Positions 1 through 13,100 of a stretch of DNA of 64,000 nt are shown here, one piece after another. The DNA is from Typhlomys cinereus (taxonomy: Eukaryota; Chordata; Mammalia; Rodentia; Platacanthomyidae): positions 4,576,580-4,640,579 of the forward strand of contig JALPQD010000124.1 in the NCBI GenBank assembly GCA_023101885.1, read 5' to 3'. Numbering within the stretch: the stretch's first letter is position 1; every line of letters starts with the position of its first letter. A program made the translations under genes and the position numbers. The notes under the pieces are model-generated. The model was not told the origin of the DNA. It saw only the letters and a program-made list of their open reading frames with translations, and did not search any database.

Positions 1-974
1 GCCAGTCTGTGAATGTGTGGCCTGGCAGGAGACGGTTAGGGCTTGGGACAAGCCCGTTTAGATACGACGTCCTCGCATTAGAAGAGCAGTGTGGGCTTCT
101 GTGGGCCCAGCAGCGAGGGGATGAGCCCACTAGGGGTCCATTGCCCGGAGTCGTCTCGGGGTTGCGCGGTGCCTCAGCCAGGTGTGACCTGTCCCCCTTT
201 TTATTCTGTGAGGTACTGGACAGCGGCAGCTTCATCGTTCGGCGGTTTAAGAATTCAGACTGTTGGGGTGGGGCTGGGAGGGAGATGACCCCGCAGCCTG
301 AGGCAGCTGGACACAGGGGAAGTCAAAAAGGGGATAACACTGATGCCTGCCCCCCCCTTTGTGTTCAGTCTGGGGTCCCAGCCCAAGGAGCCATGCTGAG
401 GGCGGGGGTCTTCCCACCTCAGTTAATCTATCTAGCAGCTCACACACCTATCCAGTGGCTTTTCTCTGTAAGCGATTCTGGGTCCTGTCAAGTTGAGGAT
501 CCAAGGTAATCATTGTGGTCACCAGCGAGGGGACTCTGTACATGACTCGTTCTCCTTTCGCAAGCAAGGCGCATGCACATTTGTGTAGTAGTTCTGGATC
601 TTCTGCCCTCTCCCCTTTGTCTTTCTCTGCCTTGGCCAAGTGAACGGCTGCCAAAGATATTTACTGGCAGAATTACTTGTTCACGGATCGCTTGGGCCCT
701 ACTCACAGGCCCTAAGGCCTCGCAGACCTGACTGAGTGCAGTCGCCAGCCAAACTGCCTGTGTCGGTTCATCTAGACTAGACGTGCCCAGTCTTGTTTCC
801 CCCGTCCCCAAACAAATAAATCTGTATTTTAAGAAGCCTGGGATAATCCCAGAGTGCATTTCGAATCCGTGTCAACTCTGCCCTCATGTGGTAGAGGGGA
901 GACTTCCTTGAATCACAGTGAAGCGAGCCCTTCAGGTTCCAGCTCTCCATGGGGTGGTGTTTTGTCTTCTCCAG
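1..974 (+). other. NAV2 intron (3' part) with one exon-like patch
   Basis: No complete exon is supported here. A pyrimidine-rich tract ending in AG at 211-212 is followed by codons reading VLDSGSFIVRRFK to 251. This resembles the residues expected just before EYI in navigators, but no GT donor follows. The rest shows no recognised feature. Confidence 0.6.
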
Positions 975-1143
975 GAATACATCACTCACGTGGACCCCGT
1001 CAATCAACTGGGCCTGAATTCGGACAGCGTTATCAGCTACAGCATTGGTGAGATCAAACGCAGCAACGCCTCGCAGACCCCCGAGCTCCTCCCTTGCGGC
1101 TACCTGGTGGGAGAGAACAGAACCATCCTGGTGACCATCAAGG
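975..1143 (+). CDS. NAV2: NAV2 exon before the Walker A exon
   Basis: The acceptor is a pyrimidine tract ending TTCTCCAG and the donor is GTAAGT at 1144. It is 169 nt, entering in phase 0 and leaving in phase 1. It begins EYITHVDPVNQLGLNSDSVI and includes TPELLPCGYLVGEN, a stretch shared by NAV2 and NAV3. Relative to remembered human NAV2, the end (NRTILVTIKG) is more diverged than the rest. Confidence 0.93.
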
Positions 1144-4100
1144 GTAAGTGGCCGTGAGGGAGGCTGGACGTAGGAAAGGCGGCCCCTGGCTGGTGGGCGC
1201 TTGCTTGGCCTGTGGTTGGTTGTTCTTTCTTTTTCCCTCTACGACAGTTACTCTCACCTAAGCAAGTGGGATTTTCACAAACCATTTTAGTTTATTGCTG
1301 AAATTACACATCAAAAAATCCCATTAGTGTGTGACTCTAAGAAAGTTTAATGGTCTCTAATAACCTGTGAAAATGGCGCTTTACTAACAGCAGCGTGTGA
1401 CGTCTGCCTTGGACGCTCGTTGCACGGCTGCTTGCTGTGAGCTCTCGCCCACGCTATCCTGCTGCTGCAGCATCCAAAGCTGCAGCCCTGAGCTGCGAGC
1501 ATCGCAGTGAAGTGCATCCGCAGGCCATAGTCCCAAGCTTCTGCTGAGAAAGGCGTGAGTCCAGCAAGCAGCACTGCGAACGCCTTGGTGTGAAAGGCGG
1601 GGCGCCCCAATTCTCAGGTGGGTCTGTCCTTCACACATGAGCTCCTGCTGCTCAACAGGACAGCCAGTTCATTAAGCCAATTCATTCCAAATTTACTTCC
1701 AAAACCAACACTTTGACCAGCAGACTCGGGTGTGCTCTGTACAATCCCAACCTTTCAGGATTTCTTCCCCGAAAGACTCTGATCTTGAGGCTCTTGTAGC
1801 AATGGGACTTGGGGGTCCCATGCTGCAAGCTTTATTTACTAGCTGAACTAGTTACTTTTCTTACTACTGTGCTTAAAAAAAAAAAAAAAGCCAGAAAACA
1901 ACTTCAGCGAGAAAGGGCTTGTTTGCCTGACGGCCGAGGGGTCCAGACCCCCATGGCAGACATGGCGTCCAGAGCTGAGCGCTGCGTCACGCTGCAGACA
2001 GGAAACGACGGATGCTGCTGCTCAGCCCCGGCTTCCTCCCTTGCATTCAGCCCAGGACCCTACCCCGTGGTTCAGGGTGGGCTCCTGACTGATCCAGAAA
2101 ATGTCTGGCAGTTACGCTCAGAGATTTTTCTCCCAGATGCTTGTAGATCCTATTCAGTTTCCAATCAAGATTTTTTCATCCCTGGCCCTTGTCAGTATCA
2201 CCACTTTTTGTTGCTGTTGTTTAAAACGTTTTATTTTTTATATAACAAATATATATAATATTATCTCTTATTTGGAACACATTTTTTTCTCCCCTTAATT
2301 CTCCTTCCCATTTCCCTTCCTTTCCCCCTAACAATCCTTTATCTCCTATGTCATACCCCCTCCTATTTTCACATCTTTTCACTTGTGTGGCCCACTGTGT
2401 GTCATCTGGTTTGTCTCTGATGACACGTGTTGACATGATTCATGCAAGGCAAGGATGTGGATCAGTGGTCCACTGAGGACGCGTCCTCTCCTCTTCCCCT
2501 CATCAGTCCTCGTCAGTCTCCCAGGAGCGTGGCGCTTCCTGAGGTTTCCTTTCCTGGTGATGCTCTCGTAGGACAGCTTCCGTGCAGTTCCTGAGTCACA
2601 GCACATGCAAGTCAACCCTTCCTCCCCTTGTCCTCGCGGTCCTCTCATGACACACGATGCATTCCGTCCAACTTCAAAAGTCCCACGCAGTCTTTAACAT
2701 GTTTGAAAGTTGTTTAAAAGTCCAAGTGTCTTCTGAGACCCAAGGCAATCTCCTAACTGCGAGTTGCTGAAAATAAAAAGCAAGTTACGCACTTCCCGTG
2801 TACATCGCCGCCGGATAAACGTTTCCATTCCAAAGCAGGGACTGGGCAATGGCAAGAAAAGATGCACCAAAGTAAGGCCGAAACCAAGTAGGGCAAACAC
2901 GTATCCTGCAGTTCTGTGCCGGGCAGCGGGCATCGTTAGCTCTGCAGCTCTCATCCTCGTCCCCCCCAACTCGTTCCTTGGCACTGCGGACCATGCCACA
3001 GCCTCAGTGCTGTCTTGTCCTGATTCCTACACCATCCATTTCTTTTCCGTCAGCTTCACATGAGTTCTTGTGGCTTAGGTAGAATGCAGCCAGCTTCTCT
3101 GCCAGATTGCAGCAAGAAAGGGCTCTCTCACCCCGATAGCATCCTCGGTCCCCACCCCACAGCATCCTCCTTCCCCACCCCACAGCATCCTCCTTCCCCA
3201 CCCCACAGCATCCTCCTTCCACCCCACAGCATCCTCCTTCCACCCCACAGCATCCTCCTTCCACCCCACGGCATCCTCCTTCCACCCCACGGCATCCTCC
3301 TTCCCCACCCCACGGCATCCTCCTTCCACCCCACAGCATCCTCCTTCCCCACCCCACGGCATCCTCCTTCCCCACCCCACGGCATCCTCCTTCCCCACCC
3401 CACGGCATCCTCCTTCCCCACCCCACGGCATCCTCACTGTTCTCCAAAGCTTGCTAAGCTGGGCCTTCGCTATCTACATGTCCCTCAGCGTTCTGATCGC
3501 AGATTCTCCCCAGTGTCTCAGTAAGCTCTGCTTATGACATTTGAGGGTGTTCTAGCCCAGAGTTCCACACTCTTCCACTTTCCTCCCATAAGCTATCTCC
3601 AAAAGCCAAAGAGCCCCCACCCCACCCCCATCACATCCTCACATAGTGGACACTTGTCAGTGAAGGACTTGTTCGCCCATTGCTGGGCAAGACGCTATGG
3701 AGAGCAACGTGAGGAAAGACGGGCTGACCGTTGGAGGGCGCGCATTCCACGTGCAGAGGGCACGAGCCGCTGATCACATCAAGTCATAGGAGCAGCGTAC
3801 GCAGTGCTCTCCTCCTGTCATGTAGCTGGGATGGTGCCACCCACATTTGAGGTCATTCTCCCACCTTAATTGTTAATTAGCCTCTCTAGAAATGCCGTAG
3901 ACATGCTCAGAGGCTTGTCTCCAGATGGTTCTAGATGTGCCAGGCTGACAGACTTTAGCCATCACGGTAGCTTTCCCAAAGGTCCCGCCAGCAGCCCCCT
4001 CCTTCCGCCTGCTGGTAGCAAGTAGCCTGAGCTGAGGCTCGGCCAGCCTTGTCCCGATAGAGCAACATTCCATGTTGGACCCTGGGCTGTAAGTCCAGGA

Positions 4101-7100
4101 GCCAGTCACGGGGCAGCTGCACTTGAGGCGGCGTCCGGTCCGGCTCCCTGGCTGGCCAGCGTCAGCCGCCCCGGCTTGGCTCCTCGCCATTCTTTTCCCG
4201 CCTGCAGAAGGTTGGTGAAGTGGCCCCAGGCATCTCACATCGTCCCGCAGCTCAGGAGCCTGAGGAAAGGTCTTTCTAGAAGGGAGGTGGAAATTTTCTA
4301 AGGCTGAGTCACGTGCCCTCCCGTGGTTCTGGATGTCCTCCCTTGGGCTCTGCTCCTCCTGTGAGTGTCATCAGAACGATCCATCCCTTAAAGCCAACAA
4401 CTGGTTAGCAGGGTGTCCCAGGGAAGACGGGACAGGTCGGCTCCATCTCACGGGTCCCAGGGGAGACGGGACAGGTCGGCTCCATCTCACGGGTCCCAGG
4501 GGAGACGGGACAGACCGGCTCCATCTCACGGGTCCCAGGGGAGACAGGGGACAGGCCGGCTCCATCTCACGGGTCCCAGGGGAGACAGGGGACAGGCCGG
4601 CTCCATCTCACGGGTCCCAGGGGAGACAGGGGACAGGCCGGCTCCATCTCACGGGTCCCAGGGGAGACAGGGGACAGGCCGGCTCCATCTCACGGGTCCC
4701 AGGGGAGACAGGGGACAGGCCGGCTCCATCTCACGGGTCCCAGGGGAGACGGGACAGGCCGGCTCCATCTCACGGGTCCCAGGGGAGACGGGACAGGCCG
4801 GCTCCATCTCACGGGTCCCAGGGGAGACAGGGGACAGGCCGGCTCCATCTCACGGGTCCCAGGGGAGACAGGGGACAGGCCGGCTCCATCTCACGGGTCC
4901 CAGGGGAGACAGGGGACAGGCCGGCTCCATCTCACGGGTCCCAGGGGAGACGGGACAGGTCGGCTCCATCTCACGGGTCCCAGGGGAGACGGGACAGGCC
5001 GGCTCCATCTCACGGGTCCCAGGGGAGACAGGGGACAGGCCGGCTCCATCTCACGGGTCCCAGGGGAGACAGGGGACAGGCCGGCTCCATCTCACGGGTC
5101 CCAGGGGAGACAGGGGACAGGCCGGCTCCATCTCATGGGTCTCAGGGGAGACAGGGGACAGGCCAGCTCCATCCGATGCTATTGAGATCAAAGGTTTCAG
5201 GACGTAGCATCTCAGCCACGGCCTGCCGGTCAGGATTCACATTCCAGCATGAAGTGGTCCCGCCTCACATCCGCCTCATTGGGGAGCTCCAGTATTGCCT
5301 CCCGCTCCATCTCACTGCGGCAGGGAAGCGGCAAGGATAAGCAGCGGCCGGGGCAGTGGGGGCCGACACGAGGTTGGCAAATGCTCTGCAGAGGGCCCAA
5401 GGGACACAGTAAGGAGAATCCGGAAGCAGGAGCATCCAGCGGGCGGCTTCCGGCAGCGGCAGCACTGCCCTCAGCCTCCCGCGGCTCCCGCGTGCCTGCT
5501 GGGCTCAGGCGACTGACCCGCCGCGGAGAGAGGACACGAGCGGCCCTGCGTGCTGGGCTCAGTCTGTCCCGTCTCACACACAGGGCTCGCAGAGAACAGC
5601 CTGGACTCGCTGGTGTTCGAGTCCCTGATCCCCAAGCCCATCCTGCAGCGCTACGTGTCCTTGCTGGTGGAGCATCGGCGCATCATCCTCTCGGGACCCA
5701 GCGGCACCGGGAAAACCTACCTGGCCAACCGGCTGTCGGAGTACGTGGTGCTTCGAGAAGGACGGGAGTTGACGGACGGGGTCATTGCCACCTTCAACGT
5801 GGACCACAAGTCCAGCAAGGTGAGGGCACGCTGCGCCTGCTGCGCGTTGACGGTAACGTATCTGCTCCAAGACCTTTCTAGAAAGTCACGGGAGTTCTTC
5901 CAGTCAGACTAGGCCTTCTCGTGGGCTGCCGGTGCTTGTGGCCACTGCACATTGCCCGGGATGTCCAGTGTCCCAGGACCGCGTCAAGTGCCTCCTGGGC
6001 CTTACTGGTCTTCCAGAACAAAACCTTTTGCTGGACGGCAGACGTTGTGACAGCAGCAGTCACGAGGGCCCACCCGGCCAGCCCGGGCAGGAGCGTGGCT
6101 CACCCCTCGAGCAGCTTGCGGGCGTCTAAAGTAGAGGTCTCTGATTTGAGTCCCGCAGCCTCTCCGTGCGGTCGCGCAGAGCCGTGGGGACCTGCTGACC
6201 CAGCCCGGGCTGCTGTGTGGTTCCCACAGTCGACGCTCCCGCCACGAGGTTCCCCTGCCTTACGCATCTCGGCACTCACCCACCTCACCTGTTGCCAGGG
6301 GCGACCTACCTCTGCCCACAGGCCTGTTCCCCGTGTGGTTGAGAGGAGTGCTCCGTCCTCCTGTCCACAGCTTGCGTGTGAGCTGGGAAGGCCACATGGC
6401 GAGCCGGGCCGAGCTGGTGCTGCGGAGCAGAGGAAGGGAGGGAAGGGGAAAGGAGGGAGAGAGAGAAAGAAGGAAGGAGGAAAGGAGGGAGGGAGGAAGA
6501 GAAGGAGGGAGGTCCGTCCGTCCGTCCGCTCCAGGGCACTAGGACCCACGATCCTGGCCGTGAGCCGTGGCTGAGAGAAAGGAAACCCTCGGGTACTTTC
6601 CTGAGCGAGTTGTTGCGTCTGGGCGGCTGGACCAGCCTCGGGGCAGGCAGCGGGCTGCAGACCCCGCCCACTGCTCATCTCACCCTCAGGGCCAGCACTG
6701 ACCTCCTGCCTCAGCGTCTGCATCTGCAAAATGGGGCTGGTTCAGCCTCTCGCTCAGGGCCCCTGTGTGAGTGACGAGTGCGCAGCCTGCAGTGAGGCTG
6801 ACGGCATCGGCTGCCCTCAGACTCCCAGCAGCCCCTCTCTTCTGTCGCCCCGGCCCAGGCTTCCTGGGCTGCATTCCGGTCCCAGCTGAGCCAGTGCCCC
6901 CCACTTCTCAAGTTCAGTTCAAAGCTGCCTTGCTGTCTTACGCCGACTCGTCTCCCCAGCACACCCAGCAGCGCTTGCGCAGGGCCGAGGCGAATGTTCT
7001 GGGGGGGTCCACGTAGCCAGCTGTCAGCAGGTACCATGAGATGGAGACGGATGCTGGGCTGCCTTCCGGAGCCCCTGGGAGCTCGGCAGTCAGGATTGTC

Positions 7101-10100
7101 AAGAAGATGCCATTCTTTTGACGTGGAATTAAAACCGGGCGTGACTCAGTGAAGGGCTGTACAGAGCTCATAAAAAACCCAGGCCCCGCGGGGCTCCACG
7201 GGCACACATTCAAGTGCACTTTGTACACACGCCCACACACACGTGCAGCTCGAGTAGTCCAGGTGCCCGTAACTCCAGCACCAGCCAGCCTTGTCCTCCT
7301 GGCCAGCGAGAGACTGTCTGAAAATGCAACGTTTGCTGATAGCCAAGGAACAGCATCCCGGGCGGTCCTCTGGCTTCCACACACATGCCCACGTGTCCAT
7401 GTGCAGAGAGAGGTTGAGACAGGTCCAAGCAGTGCGTCTCCTGGGGCCAGGAGGCGAGCACAGCCCTTCTTGTCGCATGCCCGCAGCATCCCTGAGCACC
7501 GGCCTATGCCCGGCAGTGGGCGGGCACTCGGTGGCATCGCTCGGGCCTCCGTCTGCCTGGCCCGGGTCACCTGGAGTGAGTGCATCTCTCGTGAAGGGCA
7601 TGTGCCAGCTCGTCCCCTGGTCCCTGCAGGAATTGCGTCAGTACCTGTCCAACCTGGCCGACCAGTGCAGCAGCGAGCACAACGCGGTGGACATGCCGCT
7701 GGTCATCATCCTGGACAACCTGCACCACCTGAGCTCCCTGGGCGAGATCTTCAACGGGCTGCTCAGCTGCAAGTACCATAAATGGTAAGGGCGCGGCTCT
7801 GGGCGCTGGGTCCAGGGGAGGTGTTGGGGTGGGGGCGGGGCAGCACGGGGCTCCACCACTAGGTGCCAGGCCCTCGGGGGGTGGCGATGCATAAGGGAAC
7901 TCGGGCGTGCGGGCTGTGGGCTGCGTCCGGGAGGGGAGGGCCACGGTGGCCACGGCGGCCACAGGCTGCCCGAGCTCCGCCCTGCAGCTGGGCCTCACCG
8001 GCTTCGCGCTGTGCTTCCCCGCAGCCCGTACATCATCGGCACCATGAACCAGGCTACCTCCTCCACCCCCAGCCTGCAGCTGCACCACAACTTCAGGTGA
8101 GGGCGCTTCCTTCCCACGCACCCACCGCGGGATGCCGGCCTCGGGGCTCAGCGCTCTCTCTAGCTTGACTCTGGGTCTCTACAATGGTGCTTACAAACGG
8201 TGAAAAGCACTGGGGGGGGGGACTGGGGCGACTGGTCTCGAACCCTGGCCTCTGTGATTCCCGAGTGTCCAGGAGGCAGCTCTGACCGTTGTCATGGGAA
8301 CAGTCACGCAGGGCTCTGTCCCACGTGAGCAGGTGCACTGACAACCCCACCGTTCCAAAGGAGATCTTCCGGGTGCCCTGCCGCGAATCCCTGGGGGCTC
8401 GCCTCGCCCTCCCGGGACAGTCAGTTCTGTGGCCTTGCTCCGCACCCTGCAATCCACCCTGCGTCCCGCCACAGTTCCTGCACAAGGCGACACCTCGTAT
8501 CCTGACCATCTTTCCTGGCCACCATGTGGGCCTCTCGGAGGGAGACGGACACGTGTCCTCAGTGGTCAGAGAAATGCCCGCTGCTCCCCCGACACCCTCT
8601 CCTCCCGGGTGGGTCTGTCTCGTGAGCATCCCCGGCCCCAGCCACGCCCTCCTCGTTGCTGTCCCAGCACCTCGGGCTTTCTGTCCGCAGCAACGTCCCC
8701 GCAGGCCACCTCTCGCCTGCACACGGCCAGGTGCACCGGCCCCTGACCTGAGAGCCCCCCGCCCACACTCCCCCCCCCCCCCCCGTGGTCTGGTGGGCGG
8801 GGTCTCTGTGAGCCCGCAGGTCAGGTCTAGACCGGCGACACAGTGCATCTTCCCCTGCAGCTTCCCCGTCACACTCACCCCTGCTCCTGTGGGGGAGTCT
8901 CCCCGGCCCCTGAGGCTTGGTCCCGGCTCGTGTCTGTGGGCTCACCTCATCCCTCGGGGGCGATGCTGGAGTTACCCTTAGAAGTCCCCAGCCCAGCAAA
9001 GGGCTGACTGCGCGCAGCAGTGCGTGGCGGTCAGGGCTCAGGCCACAGGGCCAGGGATCGAGGGTCGGCCCCTCCTGGTCAGCAGCGGCTCTGGACAGAC
9101 GCCCCCCTCTATTTGCCGGCTGCGAAATGGGTCACGTGTCTGTGTGGTGGAGCATCCCGGGCCTGTCTGGGCTTCCGTCTCCTCAGCCCTCGGTTCTTGA
9201 GGCTCCCAGAGCCTCGCGGGGTCCATTTGCTGAGGAGCTCCTGACCCCCCCAGGTGGGTGCTTTGCGCCAACCACACGGAGCCGGTGAAGGGTTTCCTCG
9301 GCCGCTTCCTGAGGAGGAAGCTCATGGAGACGGAGATCAGCGGGCAGGTGCGCAACGCGGAGCTGGTGAAAATCATCAGCTGGATCCCCAAGGTCTGGCA
9401 TCACCTCAACCGCCTCCTGGAGGCCCACAGCTCCTCGGATGTCACCATCGGTGAGTGGAGACCTGGGGCGACCCCAGAAGCCCCACATCCCTCAGACATG
9501 GCGCTGGGCTCATGCTAAAGAAGCGGCAAGGCGACTGTCGCAGGCTCGATGGACCCCGACCACTGCCCCAGGCTGAGCTGCCTCTTGGGCCCTGCACAGC
9601 CGTTTGCCATTTGCCAGAATTGCTGAAAATTAGGAGCAGAATAGCAGCAAGTCCTGACCCTGCCGGGGTCATTTCAGTGCGAGCTCATTCTCTTGCCTGT
9701 GCTACACACCCGCGCTTCCTGAGTCACGGGGAGCACGCTTGGCGGTGTCTGTGTTCCGTCTCTCTCCTCTGCGTCCCGTGTTGCTACTCAGGTTTTATAA
9801 TTATTTTTAAAAGCTGCAGAACAATCAAACGTGGGTTCCCACATTTGCTCGGGCATTCCTTCTCTCTTGTACCTGCATCCTGCCCATCTTTTGAAAGAAA
9901 TCAAGATCTGTGATCGCACAGAGAACATCTTCTCCAGAGCTCTTTCCTCTCTTGTGGGTGGCTTCCTTCAGGGGTGGGGTGATGGGGTGTCCATCCCCCT
10001 CCCGGCCCTGTCGGCCATCAGCCCTGACGCTGCTCAGAAGACCCAGCGTCCTTCCACTGGGGGCATCTCGAGCCGCGACGTCCTCTGACCTCCCCTTTCA

Positions 10101-13100
10101 GTTGCGACCCGTTTCTCTTTGGTCTGCAGGCCCCCGGCTCTTCCTGTCCTGCCCCATCGACGTGGACGGCTCCAGAGTGTGGTTCACCGACCTGTGGAAC
10201 TATTCCATCATCCCCTACCTCCTCGAAGCCGTCAGAGAGGGGCTCCAGGTGAGAGCCCCGCCCACGCTTCCTCACACTCCGGGGCACGCGCAGAGGCCTG
10301 TGAGGTCCTCGCCTGGCGCTGCAGAGGGACAGTCGGCTCAGCTGCTAATAAGCTGTGTGCCCCGGGCAAGGGGTTCGGTCTGTCTGGGCCTCATCGGCAG
10401 GAGAGTTATACTGTCCCCATAAAGAGTTATGGGGAGGATGCAGTGTAGCCGTGGCCAGGAGGTGCCCAGCACGGTGAATTCACAAGAAACGAGACCAGAC
10501 GTGTGTGTGGCTTGCTCCGGTTGGCAGAATATTTTCTCATTTACCCTGGATGAGTGTCAGGACTTGGATAGAGATTTTGGTGGTTCTCGTTCCTGTTTCT
10601 CTTTATTCTTTAAATTATTTATTACAAACTATGGGAGGCTGGCGTGAGCGGTGCATGTGTGGAGGCCTTTGGGAGTTGGTTCTCTCCTTCTGCCCTGTGT
10701 TCCCGGATTTGAACTCAAGCCATCAGAGGTGCAAGCTGAGCACCTTACCCACCCGGCCATCTTGCAGTACCCTATTTTTCAGGAGAGAAAAACTGAGAGT
10801 CAAGGATAAAGAGTTGTCCAAGGTCACAGTAGAAGCTGTAGCCGGGCATAGTAGTGCTCCTTGTAACCTTGCTCTTGGGAGTTAGAAACCACAGGATCGT
10901 GAGTTCAAGACTAGCCTTGGGCTTAAGCTCCAGCCAGCCCATGCTGGTGGCCGCTGGCTGGCAGGGCCAGTGGGCGTGGCTGGGAAGGGCACAGGAAGCC
11001 TCTGCCCAGGAGCCACTTCAAAAGGAGGTGGTCCTGCTGAGGCATGCCCCTCCTTTCCCCCAAGAGCAGGGGGCGCACGGTGGACAGGCCACAGGGGACG
11101 GGGCCTGGGGGTCACCACTAGACGACCCGCCTGGGCCAGGGAGCCCCGCGATGCTGCTGTTGGGGCACACGTACTGCGAGGTCATTCGAAGCGTGCGCTT
11201 AGCGAGGGACCGGAGAGGAGACACTGTTGCCAGCTGCCGCGCGCGCAGGGCCTGCTCACGACCCTTGGCCGCGGCCCCGGGAGCGAGCGAGCAGGTCTCC
11301 CAGGTCTGTTACGTCTCTGCTGCTGCGAGACTCGCTCACACCCAGGCCGCCCAGCCGAGGAAAGGAGATTCGTTCAGCGTGTGGTTCCAGAGGGGAGAGA
11401 CAGTCCCTGGGGGGAAGAGGCACGGCTGGCGGCCGAAGCTGGAGGAGGCTTCAGTCGCGTCCGTCGTGGAGGCTGAGTGCAGACGGCAAACTGCAAGAGC
11501 AAAGCGGGGTGCGACTGACCAAGCTCAGGGCCACCCCCGTGACTGCTCCTCCAGCAAGGCTGAAGGTGCCGAGACCTTGCAGACACGAGGACAGACAGCT
11601 AAGGGTTCAACCCATGGCCCGGGGCAGCTCCACCCACACAGCGTCTGCGGGTGGGCGTGCAAGCCGAGGGGTCCTCGCTGCGCGGGCTTAAAGGGGAGTT
11701 TGAGGACATTGGCCGCCGGCCGCCCTCTGCCAGGCACTGCACCGGGGGCCCATACTCCTCAGCCAGCAGGAGGTGGACTTCACCCATTCGTGAGGGGCAC
11801 AGCGCGCCCGGGCCATGTGACAGCTCTGGCTGCTTGGTGACTCCGAGGCCGTCCCAGGGACCCCCGTGCCCACGCCCGGGGTATCCCACAGTGCTTTCTG
11901 CCGGTTGGCTCTGGCCTTTTGAAACAGTGTCCTGTAGCTGAGGCTGGCCTTGAACCCCAAGCCTCCTGCCTCAGCCTCCCGAGTACGGGGGTCCCAGGCG
12001 TGCCCCATCTGCCTGGTGACGCTGGGTTCTGTACAGCAGAGTTCTGCGGTGCTCTCGTTCACGGGACGATTCCTTTGTTTCCTTTTACTCTTTACCTGGT
12101 GGTTTCAGTTCTCCTCTTCCTCCTCTTTCCCGGGGCAGCCTTGCCTCCGCGCCTCTCCAGAGCCTGGAAGCAGAACACTTGCGTGCGCGTGCGCACACAC
12201 ACACGCATAAGCACACATGAGCACACACACACACACGCACACACCACATACACACGTGTGCGCGCACACACGCGCATAAGCACACACGTGCGGCTGTGCA
12301 GAGGAAACGCGGCATTGCCCCCTAGTGGACACTGGGCAGCTCTGCATGTTCAGACTCCAGTGTCTGCATGTGTTTGTGTGCGTCTGTGTATCTGTCTGTC
12401 TGTCTAGAAGTGGTCTAGGATATCGATCCTCCGTGTGCTTCAGGGGCCAGCATTCCACAGGTCAGGACCCCCACAGCAACCTGTTTTAATTTCCACCGAC
12501 CCCCCCTTTTTCCTGCTTCTTCCTAACCCAGTGGGATGCCCAGCCCCTCCCCTGCCCTGGGCAAAGTGACTGTCTGTCTGCCCAGCTGTCTGCACCGCTG
12601 CCTTCAGGCTCCGCGTCCAGCCCCCCCCTGCACTTGCTGCGCTGGCGCAGAACTTCCTCAGCCACCCGTCACCTGGGTCGGCGTCTGGAGCCGCGTGGGG
12701 AGGCCTGTAAAAATGTTTTCTGTTCCTGCATGTGAGGCTGGCTGCACCTACTACGTGCTTCTTGGTGACTCAGCACAGTTGCTGGGAGCTGTCATTGGAA
12801 ACACTTACAAAGTGTCTAGCAGAGCAACTCGGTAGCCCCGGTGCCCAGGACAGAGCTGGCGCTGCAGGGAACAGGACATGGGGCGGGTGCTAGTACCCAA
12901 GAGCCACTGGTCAGAAACCAGGCTGCTCCAAGACCCCATCTGGCTCCCCCATCCGTAAGTGGAAAAACTGGAGGTTTAGTGACTGCTTTGCTGATCTGGG
13001 GTCTAAACGCTCAACCACGGTCCCCCAAGTGTCTTGTGGCAGCAGTCAGGGATGAAAGTGAGTATGTGGGGGTCACGGAAGCCCTAGGGACTTGCCCTGC

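Larger units (their letters stand above)
1144..5583 (+). other. NAV2 intron with old repeats and two minisatellites
   Basis: It holds a poly(A) run near 1875, old interspersed-repeat sequence at about 2210-3050, and minisatellites at 3139-3434 and 4420-5175. Nothing recognisable is seen in 3440-4410 or 5180-5570. The long open frames here are simply stop-free tandem repeats. Confidence 0.8.

Noticed and set aside
3004..3524. Repetitive open frames on both strands over the C-rich minisatellite
   Set aside because: Stop-free tandem repeats, not genes.
3139..5175. CRISPR-like array
   Set aside because: The units are contiguous tandem copies with no unique spacers, in a mammalian intron.
4333..5340. 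Open frame of 335 codons, collagen-like Gly-Ser-Gln-Gly-Arg repeats
   Set aside because: It only reflects the minisatellite, whose units lack stops in several frames. It is intronic, has no splice support and no family match.
11227..11840. Long open frames inside a NAV2 intron
   Set aside because: Several frames are open at once in GC-rich sequence, with no family match and no consistent splice sites.
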